DNA from: Longitalea luteola
GTDB taxonomy: Bacteria > Bacteroidota > Bacteroidia > Chitinophagales > Chitinophagaceae
NCBI RefSeq assembly: GCF_017356035.1
Contig: NZ_JAFIQX010000002.1
Location: 496,001 to 560,000, forward strand
Length of the DNA stretch: 64,000 nucleotides
Direction: 5' to 3'
The position numbers and the translations under genes are program-made. How positions within the stretch are numbered: position 1 is the first letter of the stretch; every line of letters starts with the position of its first letter. The notes beneath the pieces were generated by a model. It searched no databases. It saw nothing but the letters and a program-made list of their open reading frames with translations, and was not told the origin of the DNA. Of this stretch, positions 1 to 8,032 are shown piece by piece.

Positions 1-2
1 AT

Positions 3-182
3 TATAAAACATACGATCCTTTCCGCCTGCGTAGAAGTGCCGGTGTAGGTATGCGTTTCTTCCTGCCGATGTTCGGTTTGCTTGGGTTTGACTACGGTGT
101 GGGCTTTGACCGGATCACCCAGGGTGGCCGGTTACGCGATGCAACCCGCTTTACCTTTATGTTAGGTTACGAACCTGAATAA
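3..182 (+). CDS. bamA: BamA outer-membrane assembly factor, C-terminal end (partial)
   Basis: The frame is open from the window edge and ends at TAA 180-182, giving the last 59 residues. It reads RRSAGVGMRFFLPMFGLLGFDYGVGFD followed by a terminal strand ending MLGYEPE. This is the typical end of the BamA/Omp85 beta-barrel (RxSxGxGxRxxxPMxGxLxxDYG). BamA inserts beta-barrel proteins into the outer membrane. The two OmpH/Skp-type chaperone genes that follow fit the usual Bacteroidota order bamA-ompH-ompH. Only the barrel end is visible, so nothing can be said about the POTRA domains. Confidence 0.85.
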   Translation, partial: YKTYDPFRLRRSAGVGMRFFLPMFGLLGFDYGVGFDRITQGGRLRDATRFTFMLGYEPE

Positions 183-356
183 ACCAATAGACAATAGAAA
201 AAGACAATAGACAAAAGGCAAAAAGGTAACGAGGCAAAAAGGCAGAAAGATCAGGAGGCGTAAGTGTGGGACATTAGCTTTAACGATCCGGTTATTGACT
301 ATTCACCATTGACCATTGACTATGACGATTGGCCATTGACCATTCACGATAAAACC
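183..356. repeat. word-repeat patch between bamA and ompH
   Basis: It starts directly after the bamA stop. The first half (183-250) repeats variants of CAATAGACAAAAGGCAA. The second half (about 290-355) repeats TTGACCATTGACTAT and GGCCATTGACCATT. There is no open frame with coding character. Related words recur at 25965-26045, 32993-33190, 49872-49990 and 54050-54075. Confidence 0.7.
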
Positions 357-373
357 TTAGGAGGAATTTTACC

Positions 374-883
374 ATGAAAAAGATACTAGTTATTGCCTGT
401 CTGATGGTGCTGGCGGTTGCTTCACAGGCCCAGCGGTATGCCATTGTTGACACCAAATACATTCTGGATAAATTACCGGAGTATAAAGAAGCGCAGAAGA
501 AGCTGGATCAGTTCAGCGAACAGTGGCAAAAAGAAGTTGACAGCAAGCAGAGTGCCCTGGATAAAATGTATAAGGATTTTGAGGCAGAACAGGTAATGCT
601 GAGCCCCGAATTAAAGAAAAAAAGAGAAGACGAACTGTTTGTAAGAGAGAAGGAAGTACGTGACCTGCAGCGCAAACGCTTTGGTTTTGAAGGTGATCTG
701 TTTAAAAAGCGGCAGGAGCTGGTAAAACCCATACAGGACAAGGTTTACAACGCCATTCAAAAGCTGGCAGTTAACCGTTCACTGGATTTTATTTTGGATA
801 AAAGTGAAGGAATTACCGTTATCTTTGCCGACCCTAAACTGGATCGTAGTGAGGATATTTTAAAAGAATTAGGCGTTAAATAA
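374..883 (+). CDS. OmpH/Skp family periplasmic chaperone (first copy)
   Basis: A 169-residue protein with a signal peptide (residues 1-19, cleavage after SQA). A long charged, coiled-coil-prone helical body follows, rich in K/E/Q (about 35-125), with a C-terminal segment that would return to the trimeric body. This is the Skp/OmpH layout. These chaperones hold unfolded outer-membrane proteins in the periplasm and pass them to BamA, whose gene lies just upstream. The ATG at 374 has an unusually strong AGGAGG (359-364) nine bases before it, which is notable because most genes here lack a Shine-Dalgarno site. The neighbouring second copy is divergent, so the pair is probably an old duplication. 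Confidence 0.85.
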   Translation: MKKILVIACLMVLAVASQAQRYAIVDTKYILDKLPEYKEAQKKLDQFSEQWQKEVDSKQSALDKMYKDFEAEQVMLSPELKKKREDELFVREKEVRDLQRKRFGFEGDLFKKRQELVKPIQDKVYNAIQKLAVNRSLDFILDKSEGITVIFADPKLDRSEDILKELGVK

Positions 884-1007
884 AACATAAGACCAAAAGA
901 AGAAAGCAACCAGTAGCAGGTTTTTTTCAACTTAAAAACAAAAATAACCGTCCACCCTAAAGCAACCGATCAAGGGCTCAGGGTGTGCCAAACAAAATTG
1001 AAATTCA

Positions 1008-1565
1008 ATGAAAAAGTTTTTTTCCGTAACGTTGTTCGCCCTGTGCCTGGTAGCGGCTGGTGAAGTAAATGCACAATCTAAAATAGGGTATATCAGCTCT
1101 CAGGAGCTGGTGAGCGTAATGCCCGAAACAAGGAAAGCCGACTCTTCCCTGCAGGAATTGCGCAATGCGTTAATTCAAAGCGCTACTGAAAAACAAAACG
1201 CATTTTACGCCGCTTACGAAAAATTTAACAAAGATTCTAGCACTTACTCAGCTTCTGTTAAAACCGTAAAGAAAAACGAGTTGACCAAGATGAGTCAGGA
1301 ATTAAGCGGTGAAGAAGAGCGCATTCAACAACAATTACAGCAACGTCAGCAGGAATTGCTGGGCCCTATCAACAAGAAGGCTTATGATGCTGTACAGGCT
1401 GTAGCCAAAGAAAATGGTTATGGTTATATCTTTGAAAAAGAAGCCCTGTTGGTAGCTCCTCCGGGTGATGATATTCTGCCGATGGTTGCCAAAAAGCTGA
1501 ATATCAAATTGCCAACACCTGGTACTGCCCCTGCGGCCGCACCTAAAACTGGCGCAAAACCGTAA
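1008..1565 (+). CDS. OmpH/Skp family periplasmic chaperone (second copy)
   Basis: A 185-residue protein with a signal peptide ending VNA-Q (about 1-22). A YISSQELVSVMPE segment typical of the OmpH N-terminus follows, then a Gln/Glu-rich helical arm (about 60-125, with runs of Q around the tip), and a C-terminal body ending in a Pro/Ala-rich tail. It probably escorts outer-membrane proteins to BamA, like the upstream copy. It lies 124 bases after that copy on the same strand and is followed by a T-tailed hairpin, so bamA-ompH-ompH probably ends here. Confidence 0.83.
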   Translation: MKKFFSVTLFALCLVAAGEVNAQSKIGYISSQELVSVMPETRKADSSLQELRNALIQSATEKQNAFYAAYEKFNKDSSTYSASVKTVKKNELTKMSQELSGEEERIQQQLQQRQQELLGPINKKAYDAVQAVAKENGYGYIFEKEALLVAPPGDDILPMVAKKLNIKLPTPGTAPAAAPKTGAKP

Positions 1566-1607
1566 ACGCCTCAGCCCCTGAACGGGGTGTAACAGTTATA
1601 AATTATT

Positions 1608-1641
1608 AGCCGTTCCGTCTAACGCGGGACGGCTTTTTTTT
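1608..1641 (+). terminator. intrinsic terminator after ompH copy 2
   Basis: An 11-bp stem (two wobble pairs) AGCCGTTCCGT / GCGGGACGGCT with loop CTAAC is followed by eight T. It closes the bamA-ompH-ompH run. Confidence 0.8.
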
Positions 1642-1866
1642 GCCCCCATCCCTTAATGGGGGTAAGCCGCTGGGGCGGCTACGGGAAATTCTTGTTCCAC
1701 CTTCAGGTGGCCGGTGGTTTTAATCCCCTTCAGCGGGTTAGGGGAGTTCACGGGTGGTTCAGGGGGTTAGCCGTATTAGTTCCCGTGTTAGCGGGCGACG
1801 GGCATGTCTGCCTCAGGATGCAACGGGAGTTCATTGTTCCCCCTTCAGGGGGTTAGGGGGTTTTTA
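1642..1866. repeat. GC-rich palindromic repeats (CCCCTTCAGGGGGTTAGGGG type)
   Basis: Several variants of a short palindromic unit are present: CCCCTTCAGCGGGTTAGGGG near 1722-1744, CCCCCTTCAGGGGG near 1840-1853 followed by TTAGGGGG, and the related CCACCTTCAGGTGG. Units of this kind are common between genes in Bacteroidota and give rise to false ORFs ending in PPSGG-like peptides. No gene is seen. Confidence 0.7.
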
Positions 1867-1879
1867 GTGACTTAGTGGG

Positions 1880-1887
1880 TATATTTG
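1880..1887 (+). promoter_or_regulatory. -7 box of the murI promoter
   Basis: TATATTTG matches the Bacteroidota housekeeping -7 consensus TAnnTTTG. Only four bases separate it from the murI ATG at 1892, so the transcript would be leaderless or nearly so. Confidence 0.5.
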
Positions 1888-1891
1888 TATT

Positions 1892-2749
1892 ATGGTTACT
1901 ACGCAGCCAATTGGCATATTCGATTCAGGCTATGGTGGATTAACGGTAATGAAGGAGATCGTAAAAAAGTTACCCCGGTACGATTATATTTACCTGGGCG
2001 ACAATGCCCGGGCCCCTTATGGCAACCGTTCCTTCGATACAGTGTACCGGTACACATTGCAATGTGTGGAGTGGTTCTTTCAACAGGGCTGCCCACTGGT
2101 GATACTGGCCTGTAATACCGCTTCAGCAAAAGCATTGCGCACCATACAACAGAACGACCTGCCGCATATTGCGCCCGATAACAGGGTTTTAGGCGTTATA
2201 CGGCCTACTACAGAGATCATAGGAAGTTTTACCAGTTCGCGCAAAATAGGCATACTGGCCACCAATGGCACCGTTCAATCAGGTTCGTATCTCATCGAGA
2301 TAGAAAAATTCTTTCCCGATATCAAAGTATATCAGGAAGCCTGTCCCATGTGGGTGCCCATTGTCGAGAACAATGAACATGACCAGCCAGGCGCCGATTA
2401 TTTTGTAAAAAAGCATGTGCAGCATATCATGTCGGCCGATAAGGATATAGATACCCTGCTGCTGGCCTGCACTCACTATCCGCTGCTGCGTGACAAGATT
2501 TTGCAGTTTTTGCCGGCAGGTGTAAATGTGGTATCGCAGGGTGAAATTGTTGCCAACAGCCTGGAAGATTACCTGCAGCGGCATACAGATCTCGAAACGC
2601 GTTGCAGCAAGAACGGTCATAGGGTCTTTTATACTACCGATTCAACAGAAGACTTTGATAACCATGCCAGTATATTCTTTGGTGAACCGGTGCGGTCCAA
2701 TCATGTTGACCTGGATAGTAATATACCCGTAGCGGATGATAATTATTGA
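1892..2749 (+). CDS. murI: glutamate racemase
   Basis: A 285-residue cytoplasmic enzyme that makes D-glutamate from L-glutamate for peptidoglycan. The N-terminal FDSGYGG (10-16) carries the first acidic residue (D11). GDNARAPYGNRS (36-47) is typical of the family. The two catalytic cysteines are C74 in ACNTASA and C193 in ACTHYP. The length is normal. ATG 1892 is required because the conserved fold begins at residue 6. The gene stands alone between the repeat patch and rpmH. Confidence 0.93.
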   Translation: MVTTQPIGIFDSGYGGLTVMKEIVKKLPRYDYIYLGDNARAPYGNRSFDTVYRYTLQCVEWFFQQGCPLVILACNTASAKALRTIQQNDLPHIAPDNRVLGVIRPTTEIIGSFTSSRKIGILATNGTVQSGSYLIEIEKFFPDIKVYQEACPMWVPIVENNEHDQPGADYFVKKHVQHIMSADKDIDTLLLACTHYPLLRDKILQFLPAGVNVVSQGEIVANSLEDYLQRHTDLETRCSKNGHRVFYTTDSTEDFDNHASIFFGEPVRSNHVDLDSNIPVADDNY

Positions 2750-2773
2750 AACATTTTTGCGTGTACCGTTTCA

Positions 2774-2800
2774 TTGTTAAATGATCATTCCATACCTTTG
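2774..2800 (+). promoter_or_regulatory. rpmH promoter (TTG ... TACCTTTG)
   Basis: A TTG (2774-2776) and the -7 box TACCTTTG (2793-2800) are separated by 16 bases, close to the Bacteroidota sigma consensus. About 150 bases of structured leader separate it from rpmH. Confidence 0.5.
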
Positions 2801-2811
2801 CGGTCCTTTCA

Positions 2812-2929
2812 TCCGCTTATGGCGGGGCGGGTATGGTGACCCGTCTGCGAAAACTGGAACCTGATCCGCTTCTCCCGGATCATATTTCAAAAAAGAATCG
2901 AGTCCGCCTTGGGCCAAGGCTTCGGCGGA
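2812..2929 (+). promoter_or_regulatory. structured leader of rpmH
   Basis: The untranslated leader has four possible hairpins: CCGC-TTAT-GGCGG near 2813; CGGGT / ACCCG around 2830-2843; GATCCG / CGGATC (2864-2882); and TCCGCC / GGCGGA (2903-2929) enclosing CCTTGG-GCC-AAGG. No matching known riboswitch is recognised. It could be an autoregulatory leader for ribosomal protein L34 or a palindromic intergenic repeat. Confidence 0.35.
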
Positions 2930-2949
2930 TATAAAAAAAGAAATTAATT

Positions 2950-3105
2950 ATGAAACGTACATTTCAGCCGCACCGCCGTCGTCGCAAAACCGTTCATGGT
3001 TTCCGTAAACGTATGCAGGATGCCAATGGCCGTAAAGTACTGGCCAGTCGTCGCAAAAAAGGTCGTAAGAAACTGACTGTTTCCGACGAAAGAAAATTAA
3101 AATAA
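2950..3105 (+). CDS. rpmH: 50S ribosomal protein L34
   Basis: A 51-residue, strongly basic protein starting [13 protein letters not shown] and containing HGFRKRM and the motif [16 protein letters not shown], diagnostic of L34. It is a structural protein of the large ribosomal subunit. The order rpmH-rnpA-yidD is the classic cluster. A strong hairpin terminator lies between rpmH and rnpA, probably lowering rnpA expression relative to rpmH. Confidence 0.95.
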   Translation: MKRTFQPHRRRRKTVHGFRKRMQDANGRKVLASRRKKGRKKLTVSDERKLK

Positions 3106-3150
3106 ACCTGTTTACCACGCCACTGGCAATGGGTAACAGTTTAAATACGT

Positions 3151-3180
3151 AATAGTCCCGGTTTTACCGGGGCTATTTTT
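3151..3180 (+). terminator. terminator or attenuator between rpmH and rnpA
   Basis: A 12-bp stem AATAGTCCCGGT / ACCGGGGCTATT (one G-T pair) with loop TTT is followed by a T-rich tract. It sits 18 bases before the rnpA ATG. Confidence 0.8.
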
Positions 3181-3197
3181 ATTTTTGGGATAATCCG

Positions 3198-3593
3198 ATG
3201 GTGAAGAAGTTTACTTTAAACAAAACTGAACGGCTGAAGCGCCGCAAGATCATTGAGCAGTTGTTCAGTGAGGGCCGCGCTGTGGCTGCATTTCCCATCA
3301 GGGTACAATATAAACTGGTCGATCAGTTGCTACCGGTTCCACTACAGGCCGGCTTCAGTGTAAGCAGCCGCAATTTTAAAAGGGCTGTCGACCGTAATCG
3401 CATCAAGCGGTTGATGCGCGAAGCCTGGCGCCTGCAAAAAGCGCCCCTGGAACAGGCTTTGCAAACAAAACAGCAACAACTGGCGTTATTTCTGATCTAT
3501 ACCGGTAAAGAACTGCCGGAATTCACCCTCATAAAAGAAAAGGTGGACGTGGTGTTGAAGAAACTCCTGCAAACCGTGAATGCCGTGTCGTAG
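3198..3593 (+). CDS. rnpA: ribonuclease P protein component
   Basis: A 131-residue basic protein. It starts KKFTLNKTERLKRR, has GFSVSSRNFKRAVDRNRIKRLMREAWR with the RNR signature (R66-N67-R68), and ends in the usual helix. It binds the RNase P RNA for 5' processing of tRNA precursors. It sits directly after rpmH and 30 bases before yidD on the same strand. Confidence 0.94.
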   Translation: MVKKFTLNKTERLKRRKIIEQLFSEGRAVAAFPIRVQYKLVDQLLPVPLQAGFSVSSRNFKRAVDRNRIKRLMREAWRLQKAPLEQALQTKQQQLALFLIYTGKELPEFTLIKEKVDVVLKKLLQTVNAVS

Positions 3594-3623
3594 TGAAGTA
3601 AAGCTGAAAAATTAATCAATTGA

Positions 3624-3854
3624 ATGAAACTGTTGCTTCGCATATTGAGTCTCCCATTCATTGCATTGATCAAACTTTATCAATGGATCATTTCGCCGAT
3701 ACTGGGGCCCAAATGCCGCTTCACACCTACCTGTTCACAATATGCTGTCATAGCGCTGAAAAAGCATGGCGTATTTAAGGGACTATGGCTCACCGTTAAA
3801 CGGCTTTGCCGCTGCCATCCCTGGGGCGGTCATGGTTATGATCCGGTGCCGTAG
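3624..3854 (+). CDS. yidD: membrane protein insertion efficiency factor YidD
   Basis: A 76-residue protein with an amphipathic N-terminal helix. It carries the family core [24 protein letters not shown] (about 18-41, cysteines 31 and 37) and then HGVFKGLW and [13 protein letters not shown] at the C-terminus. It acts at the inner membrane with YidC. It follows rnpA in the standard order, although yidC itself is not in this window. Confidence 0.93.
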   Translation: MKLLLRILSLPFIALIKLYQWIISPILGPKCRFTPTCSQYAVIALKKHGVFKGLWLTVKRLCRCHPWGGHGYDPVP

Positions 3855-3902
3855 CCGGTAGCCGGAAATCGAAGGCCAGAACTTATTCGAACCTAAAAAG
3901 TA

Positions 3903-3931
3903 AATGCCGAAATAGCTCTTATTTCGGCATT
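3903..3931. terminator. bidirectional terminator between yidD and the minus-strand lipoprotein gene
   Basis: A perfect 12-bp stem AATGCCGAAATA / TATTTCGGCATT with loop GCTCT, between two convergent genes. Confidence 0.7.
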
Positions 3932-3975
3932 CTTGTATTCGAAACATCGGACCTCAGCCCTCCGACTTCAAACCT

Positions 3976-4575
3976 CTATTTCTTCATTCGCTCAATTAAC
4001 TCATTCAGCGACTCTCTTTTTTGTTTGGCCGTAAAGAATTTGTAGATCTCAGGGGCTTTACCATCTTTATCTACATCTACCGAATAAGGAATGTTTTTGT
4101 AAGGGTTGATCAACTGCGCGTTCGTGTTAGTAGTAAGTTTCTTGATGGTCTTGGGTACAATGAAATAGGTCTTTTTTTCATCACTGGCATTTTGCCCATT
4201 GATGAGCTGCTGGGTACTGTCAATGATATGTTCCAACTGTTCAGTACTGATAGAGGTAGGCGCGCCACCATCGCCAAAGTTCACCAGGTTACCAATGAGG
4301 GTATCGGTCTTTAAATTCAGAATATAAACCCCGGCATCAGGAACTTCAAAAGTCTGGTCGCCTTCGGGGCTTTTTACGGTAATGCCTTTATCTTTTTCGG
4401 TAAGCACCAGGTCAGCTTCGTTGTGTTGGGTTCCCGGGGTAAGGGTAACTGTTTTAGTAGCTTCATCAACCTGGATTTTTCCGCTCGACATCACTTTTAC
4501 TTTCTTTTGAACGCCGGGCGAACAGGCGGCAAAGCATACCACGGCAAACATCGTACTAAACAAGGTACATTTCAT
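3976..4575 (-). CDS. lipoprotein of unknown function
   Basis: A 199-residue protein with a lipoprotein signal: a hydrophobic N-terminus and lipobox CFAAC-S with Cys18. The rest is predicted periplasmic or surface beta-rich sequence (about 30-100, with repeated short Thr/Val strands), then a helical C-terminus rich in K/E. No recognised domain or catalytic motif. It is convergent with yidD and lies downstream of sod on the same strand, but sod has its own terminator, so it is probably transcribed separately. Confidence 0.7.
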   Translation of the reverse strand: MKCTLFSTMFAVVCFAACSPGVQKKVKVMSSGKIQVDEATKTVTLTPGTQHNEADLVLTEKDKGITVKSPEGDQTFEVPDAGVYILNLKTDTLIGNLVNFGDGGAPTSISTEQLEHIIDSTQQLINGQNASDEKKTYFIVPKTIKKLTTNTNAQLINPYKNIPYSVDVDKDGKAPEIYKFFTAKQKRESLNELIERMKK

Positions 4576-4595
4576 TGGGCTATAATTTGAAAGGT

Positions 4596-4626
4596 TAAAA
4601 AAAAGAATCCCGGCAGAACCGGGATT
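4596..4626 (-). terminator. terminator of the superoxide dismutase gene
   Basis: A stem AATCCCGG / CCGGGATT with a 5-base loop. Read on the minus strand, a run of eight T follows it. Confidence 0.8.
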
Positions 4627-4646
4627 GGCTATTATTGGTTAGCTGA

Positions 4647-5255
4647 TTACTTGGCGGCTTTTGCAAAATTTTCAGCTACTTTATTCCAGTTGATCACGTT
4701 CCAGATAGCATTCATGTATTCGGGACGGCGGTTCTGGTATTTCAGGTAGTAGGCATGTTCCCAAACGTCAACACCTAACAGCGGCGTACCTTTCACTTCA
4801 GCCACATCCATCAGGGGATTATCCTGGTTGGGCGTAGAGGTGATCTGGAGCGTACCATTGTTGATGATCAGCCATGCCCAGCCGCTACCAAAACGGGTAG
4901 CACCGGCCGTATTGAACTTTTCCTTAAAGCTATCGAAAGAACCAAAAACATCGTTGATGGCTGCTGCCAGAGCGCCTGTAGGCTGTCCACCAGCGTTGGG
5001 AGCCAGTAGTTCCCAGAAGAAAGAGTGGTTCCAGTGGCCACCGCCATTGTTACGAACGGCCGGGCTGATAGTGCCGGCAGCTTTTATCAACTCTTCCAGC
5101 GATTTATTTTCATGGGGAGTACCCGCAATAGCTTTGTTCAGGTTATCTACATAAGCCTGGTGATGTTTGCCATGATGAATCTGCATCGTCTGTGCGTCAA
5201 TATGCGGTTCCAGTGCATCGGGTGCATAAGGAAGCGCCGGTAGTGTAAATGCCAT
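4647..5255 (-). CDS. sodA: superoxide dismutase (Fe/Mn family)
   Basis: A 202-residue cytoplasmic enzyme that converts superoxide to oxygen and hydrogen peroxide. The metal ligands are visible: H27 (in IHHGKHH), H77 (in HWNHSFFW), D163 and H167 (in DVWEHAYY). N-terminal helices and the alpha/beta C-terminal domain have normal length. The metal cannot be assigned safely from sequence alone, so the symbol is a convention. The gene has its own promoter-like box upstream and a strong terminator downstream, so it is monocistronic. Confidence 0.93.
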   Translation of the reverse strand: MAFTLPALPYAPDALEPHIDAQTMQIHHGKHHQAYVDNLNKAIAGTPHENKSLEELIKAAGTISPAVRNNGGGHWNHSFFWELLAPNAGGQPTGALAAAINDVFGSFDSFKEKFNTAGATRFGSGWAWLIINNGTLQITSTPNQDNPLMDVAEVKGTPLLGVDVWEHAYYLKYQNRRPEYMNAIWNVINWNKVAENFAKAAK

Positions 5256-5307
5256 AACACTAAAATTTTAATTGTTGAAGATTTATGGTTGTTCTTTCAA
5301 ACGGTAA

Positions 5308-5338
5308 CAAAAGTACAGGTCAATGGTTGATTAACCAA
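5308..5338 (-). promoter_or_regulatory. promoter of the superoxide dismutase gene
   Basis: Read on the minus strand, TTG (5338-5336) and TACTTTTG (5315-5308) are 20 bases apart, matching the TTG / TAnnTTTG pattern. They lie about 50 bases before the start codon. Confidence 0.45.
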
Positions 5339-5441
5339 TTCATTCTCTTTACGAAACAGAAAATTTTGCGTCTGATTATGGCAATTTTATAGTATTTTAG
5401 AAAGCAGGTGAGCCCTGTTGATCCTTATCAAATCAATCAAA

Positions 5442-6173
5442 ATGTTGAATACCATTACGACAAAAAAATTGATGCTGTTTTTTGCAACCATACTGTCCAG
5501 CGCTTTTTCAGGGGCATTTCAGCCCGAACAGGAAAAAGACAATGTACTTACTGCAGCAGAGAAAAGAGCGGGCTGGGTGCTCTTATTTAACGGCCAGAAT
5601 ACCGACGGCTGGCGCGGCTACGGTAATAAACCCTTCGATAGCTGGGAAGTCACAAACGGACAGCTCTACTGCAAAGCAAAGGACGTTACACAACGGGCCG
5701 ACCTGATGACCATTGATCAGTACGATAATTTTGAACTTTCGGTAGATTGGAAGGTAGATAAAGGCGCCAACAGCGGCATTATTTACCGCGTGCAGGAAAC
5801 CAGTGGCCCCAGCCATGTAACGGGGCCGGAATACCAGTTAATAGATGATGAAGGTTATCCCCATAAACTGGAAGCATGGCAAAAAAGCGGCGCAGACTAT
5901 GCCATGTATCCACCACTGGAAATTGCCGCAAAACCGGCCGGCGAATACAATCACACCACCATTCTCGTAAACGGCGCTCATGTTGAGCACTGGTTAAACG
6001 GGAAGAAAGTGGTTGAGTATGATCTGTGGACGCCTGACTGGCAAAAGCTGAAAGCAGAAGGTAAATGGTCGGCCGCCAAAGCGTTTGGACTGGCCAAAAA
6101 AGGGCATATCGCTTTCCAGGACCACGGCGGCGGCATCTGGTTCAAGAATGTAAAGCTCAGGAAACTTAAATAA
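5442..6173 (+). CDS. DUF1080 (3-keto-disaccharide hydrolase fold) secreted protein
   Basis: A 243-residue protein with a signal peptide (about 1-26) and one DUF1080 jelly-roll domain. Family motifs are LFNGQNTDGW near the start, GANSGIIYRV, GPEYQLIDDE and GHIAFQDHGG near the end. Members act on sugars or oxidised disaccharides in the periplasm or outside the cell. The ATG at 5442 is chosen over an in-frame TTG at 5418 because it begins directly with the signal peptide. A repeat patch follows its stop codon. Confidence 0.85.
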   Translation: MLNTITTKKLMLFFATILSSAFSGAFQPEQEKDNVLTAAEKRAGWVLLFNGQNTDGWRGYGNKPFDSWEVTNGQLYCKAKDVTQRADLMTIDQYDNFELSVDWKVDKGANSGIIYRVQETSGPSHVTGPEYQLIDDEGYPHKLEAWQKSGADYAMYPPLEIAAKPAGEYNHTTILVNGAHVEHWLNGKKVVEYDLWTPDWQKLKAEGKWSAAKAFGLAKKGHIAFQDHGGGIWFKNVKLRKLK

Positions 6174-6310
6174 TTTGATACTTAGCTAATGTAAAAATTT
6201 GATAATGGAATACAGGTTTTGAGCGTGTTTGCGCGTGCGCTTCGCGTTTGTAGCGACGCCGGAAAATGAAGAACTGTCAAATTATCGAATTATCACATCA
6301 TCACATTTGT
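6174..6310. repeat. word-repeat patch after the DUF1080 gene
   Basis: It begins at the stop codon with TTTGATACTTAGCTAATG and TTTGATAATGGAATACAG. Further on it has AATTATCGAATTATCACATC units. The 15-mer GATAATGGAATACAG here (6201-6215) recurs twice at 52428 and 52501, more than 46 kb away. Confidence 0.7.
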
Positions 6311-6324
6311 CACATGATTCACGA

Positions 6325-6891
6325 ATGAATGATCTTATTTCAAATAAGAATAATTACGAAAATGAGCAATCATTGGAACTGCTCTTTGCTGATATTTTCA
6401 AAAAACACGAATACCGGTTACATACCCTGGTATTGAAACTTACCCGCTCTAACCAGTATGCACGGGATATTATCCAGGAAGTGTTTTTGAAATTATGGGA
6501 GCAACGGAACCACATTCACTCCATTCATAATGTAGAAGCCTGGTTATACCGGCTTACAGAAAATAAAGTGATCGATTTTTTACGGAAGGCTGCCGCCGAT
6601 AACCGGTTGAAAGACGCCATTTGGAAGAACCAGCCCGGCGAACTCAATGAAACCGAGGACAAGGTAGCTGCACGGGAGTATAACCAGATCATTCAAAAAG
6701 CGGTAGCACAATTACCTCCTCAACGTAAACTGATCTATCACCTGAATCGCGAAAAAGGCCTGAATTACCAGGAAATAGCCGACCACCTTGCCATTTCGAA
6801 ACATACGGTGAAAAACCAGTTATCAACCGCCCTCCATTTTATCAGGCTGTTCCTGCTCAAAAGCGCCCGGCTTTTTTTATTTCTTTTTTAA
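6325..6891 (+). CDS. ECF sigma factor (FecI-like) of the SusCD locus
   Basis: A 188-residue RNA polymerase sigma factor with region 2 (LFADIFKKHEYRLHTLVLKLTRS ... ARDIIQEVFLKLWEQR) and region 4 (QLPPQRKLIYHLNREKGLNYQEIADHLAISKHTVKNQL, a helix-turn-helix). Regions 1 and 3 are absent, as expected of ECF type. The ATG at 6325 is preferred to a TTG at 6229 because the upstream codons lie in a repeat patch. It precedes fecR and two susC/susD pairs, so it should answer to substrate signals passed through FecR. The C-terminus is rich in L and F. Confidence 0.9.
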   Translation: MNDLISNKNNYENEQSLELLFADIFKKHEYRLHTLVLKLTRSNQYARDIIQEVFLKLWEQRNHIHSIHNVEAWLYRLTENKVIDFLRKAAADNRLKDAIWKNQPGELNETEDKVAAREYNQIIQKAVAQLPPQRKLIYHLNREKGLNYQEIADHLAISKHTVKNQLSTALHFIRLFLLKSARLFLFLF

Positions 6892-6907
6892 AAAATTGTT
6901 ATTCCGG

Positions 6908-6936
6908 ATAGGAATCTTTTCCGGTTGCTTCGTCTA
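6908..6936 (+). promoter_or_regulatory. ECF-type promoter before fecR
   Basis: ATAGGA (6908-6913) and CTTCGTCTA (6928-6936) occur with 14 bases between them. The same two words with the same spacing lie before susC2 (13269-13297). The fecR ATG is 27 bases downstream. This fits autoregulation of the sigma/anti-sigma locus. Confidence 0.55.
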
Positions 6937-6963
6937 CATTGTATAGGTACAACCATTTCTACA

Positions 6964-7959
6964 ATGGAAGAAAGGATAAAATATCTATTCAGGCAATACC
7001 TGAACAATACCTGTTCGAGAAAAGAATTTGAGGAATTCTTTTCCTATATCAACGAAGCTTCCCATAATGAATTAATAAGGGAATTGATACAGAAAGCGTA
7101 TGAAGAAACCCGCCCCCCGGACCCTTCCCTTACTTATGTAGATGAAAGCGGCAACCTGATCATCCCGCAACCGGCCTGGGAGGAGCAGGCCGTCGCCGAT
7201 AAACGGCCTCCAAAAAAGCGGGCAGTTGTTGTTATGGTTGCGTGTTTAATGATAATACTCGCGGGGCTTGCCTGGCTGATTTACCCGTTCGACCAACAAA
7301 ACACCGGTAACGCAAAAGCGGTGCTGGCTAAAAAAATGACCGGCCGCTCAGAATATAAATACATGTTGTTGCCAGATAGCACCCAGGTATGGTTGAATGC
7401 TGCCAGCACACTGGAATATCCAAATCAATTCGCTGCCGGAAAAAGAGAAGTGTTCCTTACGGGCGAAGCGTATTTCGATGTGAAACATGCTGATAAAATA
7501 CCTTTTGTGATCCATACCGGCAAAGTGACCACGATGGTGTTAGGCACGGCATTTAATATTAAAGCGTACCCTGGGCGGGAGAATATCATTGTTTCGGTAA
7601 GCCGCGGAAAAGTGCGGGTGCATTATGATAAAACAGAAGTGGCCACGCTTACCCAGGGCCAACAGGTGAAAGTAAGTAATAGCAATAAACCGGTTGTACA
7701 AAAAAAATTAGCGGTGAATGAAGTGGCGTCGTGGCAACAGGGCAACCTGGTGTATGATGATGAAACCATCAGCGATATCGTGGCCGACCTTGAAAGGATC
7801 TATGATGTGAACATTCGTTTGGAGAATGAAGCCGTGGCCATGGAAAGGATATCCACCTCCTTCCGGCGGGAGATAGGCATCGAGCCGGCGCTACAGGTGT
7901 TGTGTAATTTAACCGACACCAGGTTACAGCTGATAAGCAACATGTACGTCATTGAATAA
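6964..7959 (+). CDS. FecR-family anti-sigma factor
   Basis: A 331-residue inner-membrane regulator. The cytoplasmic N-terminal part (1-85) would bind the sigma factor. One membrane segment follows at about 87-107. The FecR domain (about 125-230) includes LPDSTQVWLNAASTLEYP and VLGTAFNIKAYP, and the C-terminal DUF4974/STN-like domain ends ISNMYVIE. It senses the STN domain of an active SusC and releases the sigma. ATG 6964 is chosen because the longer frame begins inside the promoter. It lies 72 bases after the sigma gene. Confidence 0.92.
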   Translation: MEERIKYLFRQYLNNTCSRKEFEEFFSYINEASHNELIRELIQKAYEETRPPDPSLTYVDESGNLIIPQPAWEEQAVADKRPPKKRAVVVMVACLMIILAGLAWLIYPFDQQNTGNAKAVLAKKMTGRSEYKYMLLPDSTQVWLNAASTLEYPNQFAAGKREVFLTGEAYFDVKHADKIPFVIHTGKVTTMVLGTAFNIKAYPGRENIIVSVSRGKVRVHYDKTEVATLTQGQQVKVSNSNKPVVQKKLAVNEVASWQQGNLVYDDETISDIVADLERIYDVNIRLENEAVAMERISTSFRREIGIEPALQVLCNLTDTRLQLISNMYVIE

Positions 7960-7988
7960 TAAAATATTAATACCAAAACTAAACTGCT

Positions 7989-8018
7989 ATGACCATTATA
8001 AGTTTTACACCTCCATAG
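7989..8018 (+). pseudogene. nine-codon vestige of a SusC N-terminus (or leader peptide)
   Basis: ATG 7989 opens the frame MTIISFTPP followed by TAG. It aligns with the start of SusC2 (MYIKTYTPPW), with the Trp codon TGG replaced by TAG. The bases before it (TAATACCAAAAC, 7968-7979) match the susC2 leader (TAATACCAAACC, 13320-13331). The true susC1 start is 129 bases further on. This may be a duplicated, decayed start or a short regulatory upstream ORF. Confidence 0.45.
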
Positions 8019-8032
8019 AAAATACCAAAAAA

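Noticed and set aside
1656-1856. 66-codon ORF in the palindromic repeat region after ompH
   Set aside because: It is made of CCCCTTCAGGGGGTTAGGGG units and ends in PPSGG, the typical false peptide of this repeat.
3885-3900. TTCGAACC-like words suggesting a tRNA T-arm
   Set aside because: No acceptor or anticodon stem around it. The same kind of word also occurs within the repeat patch near 42690.
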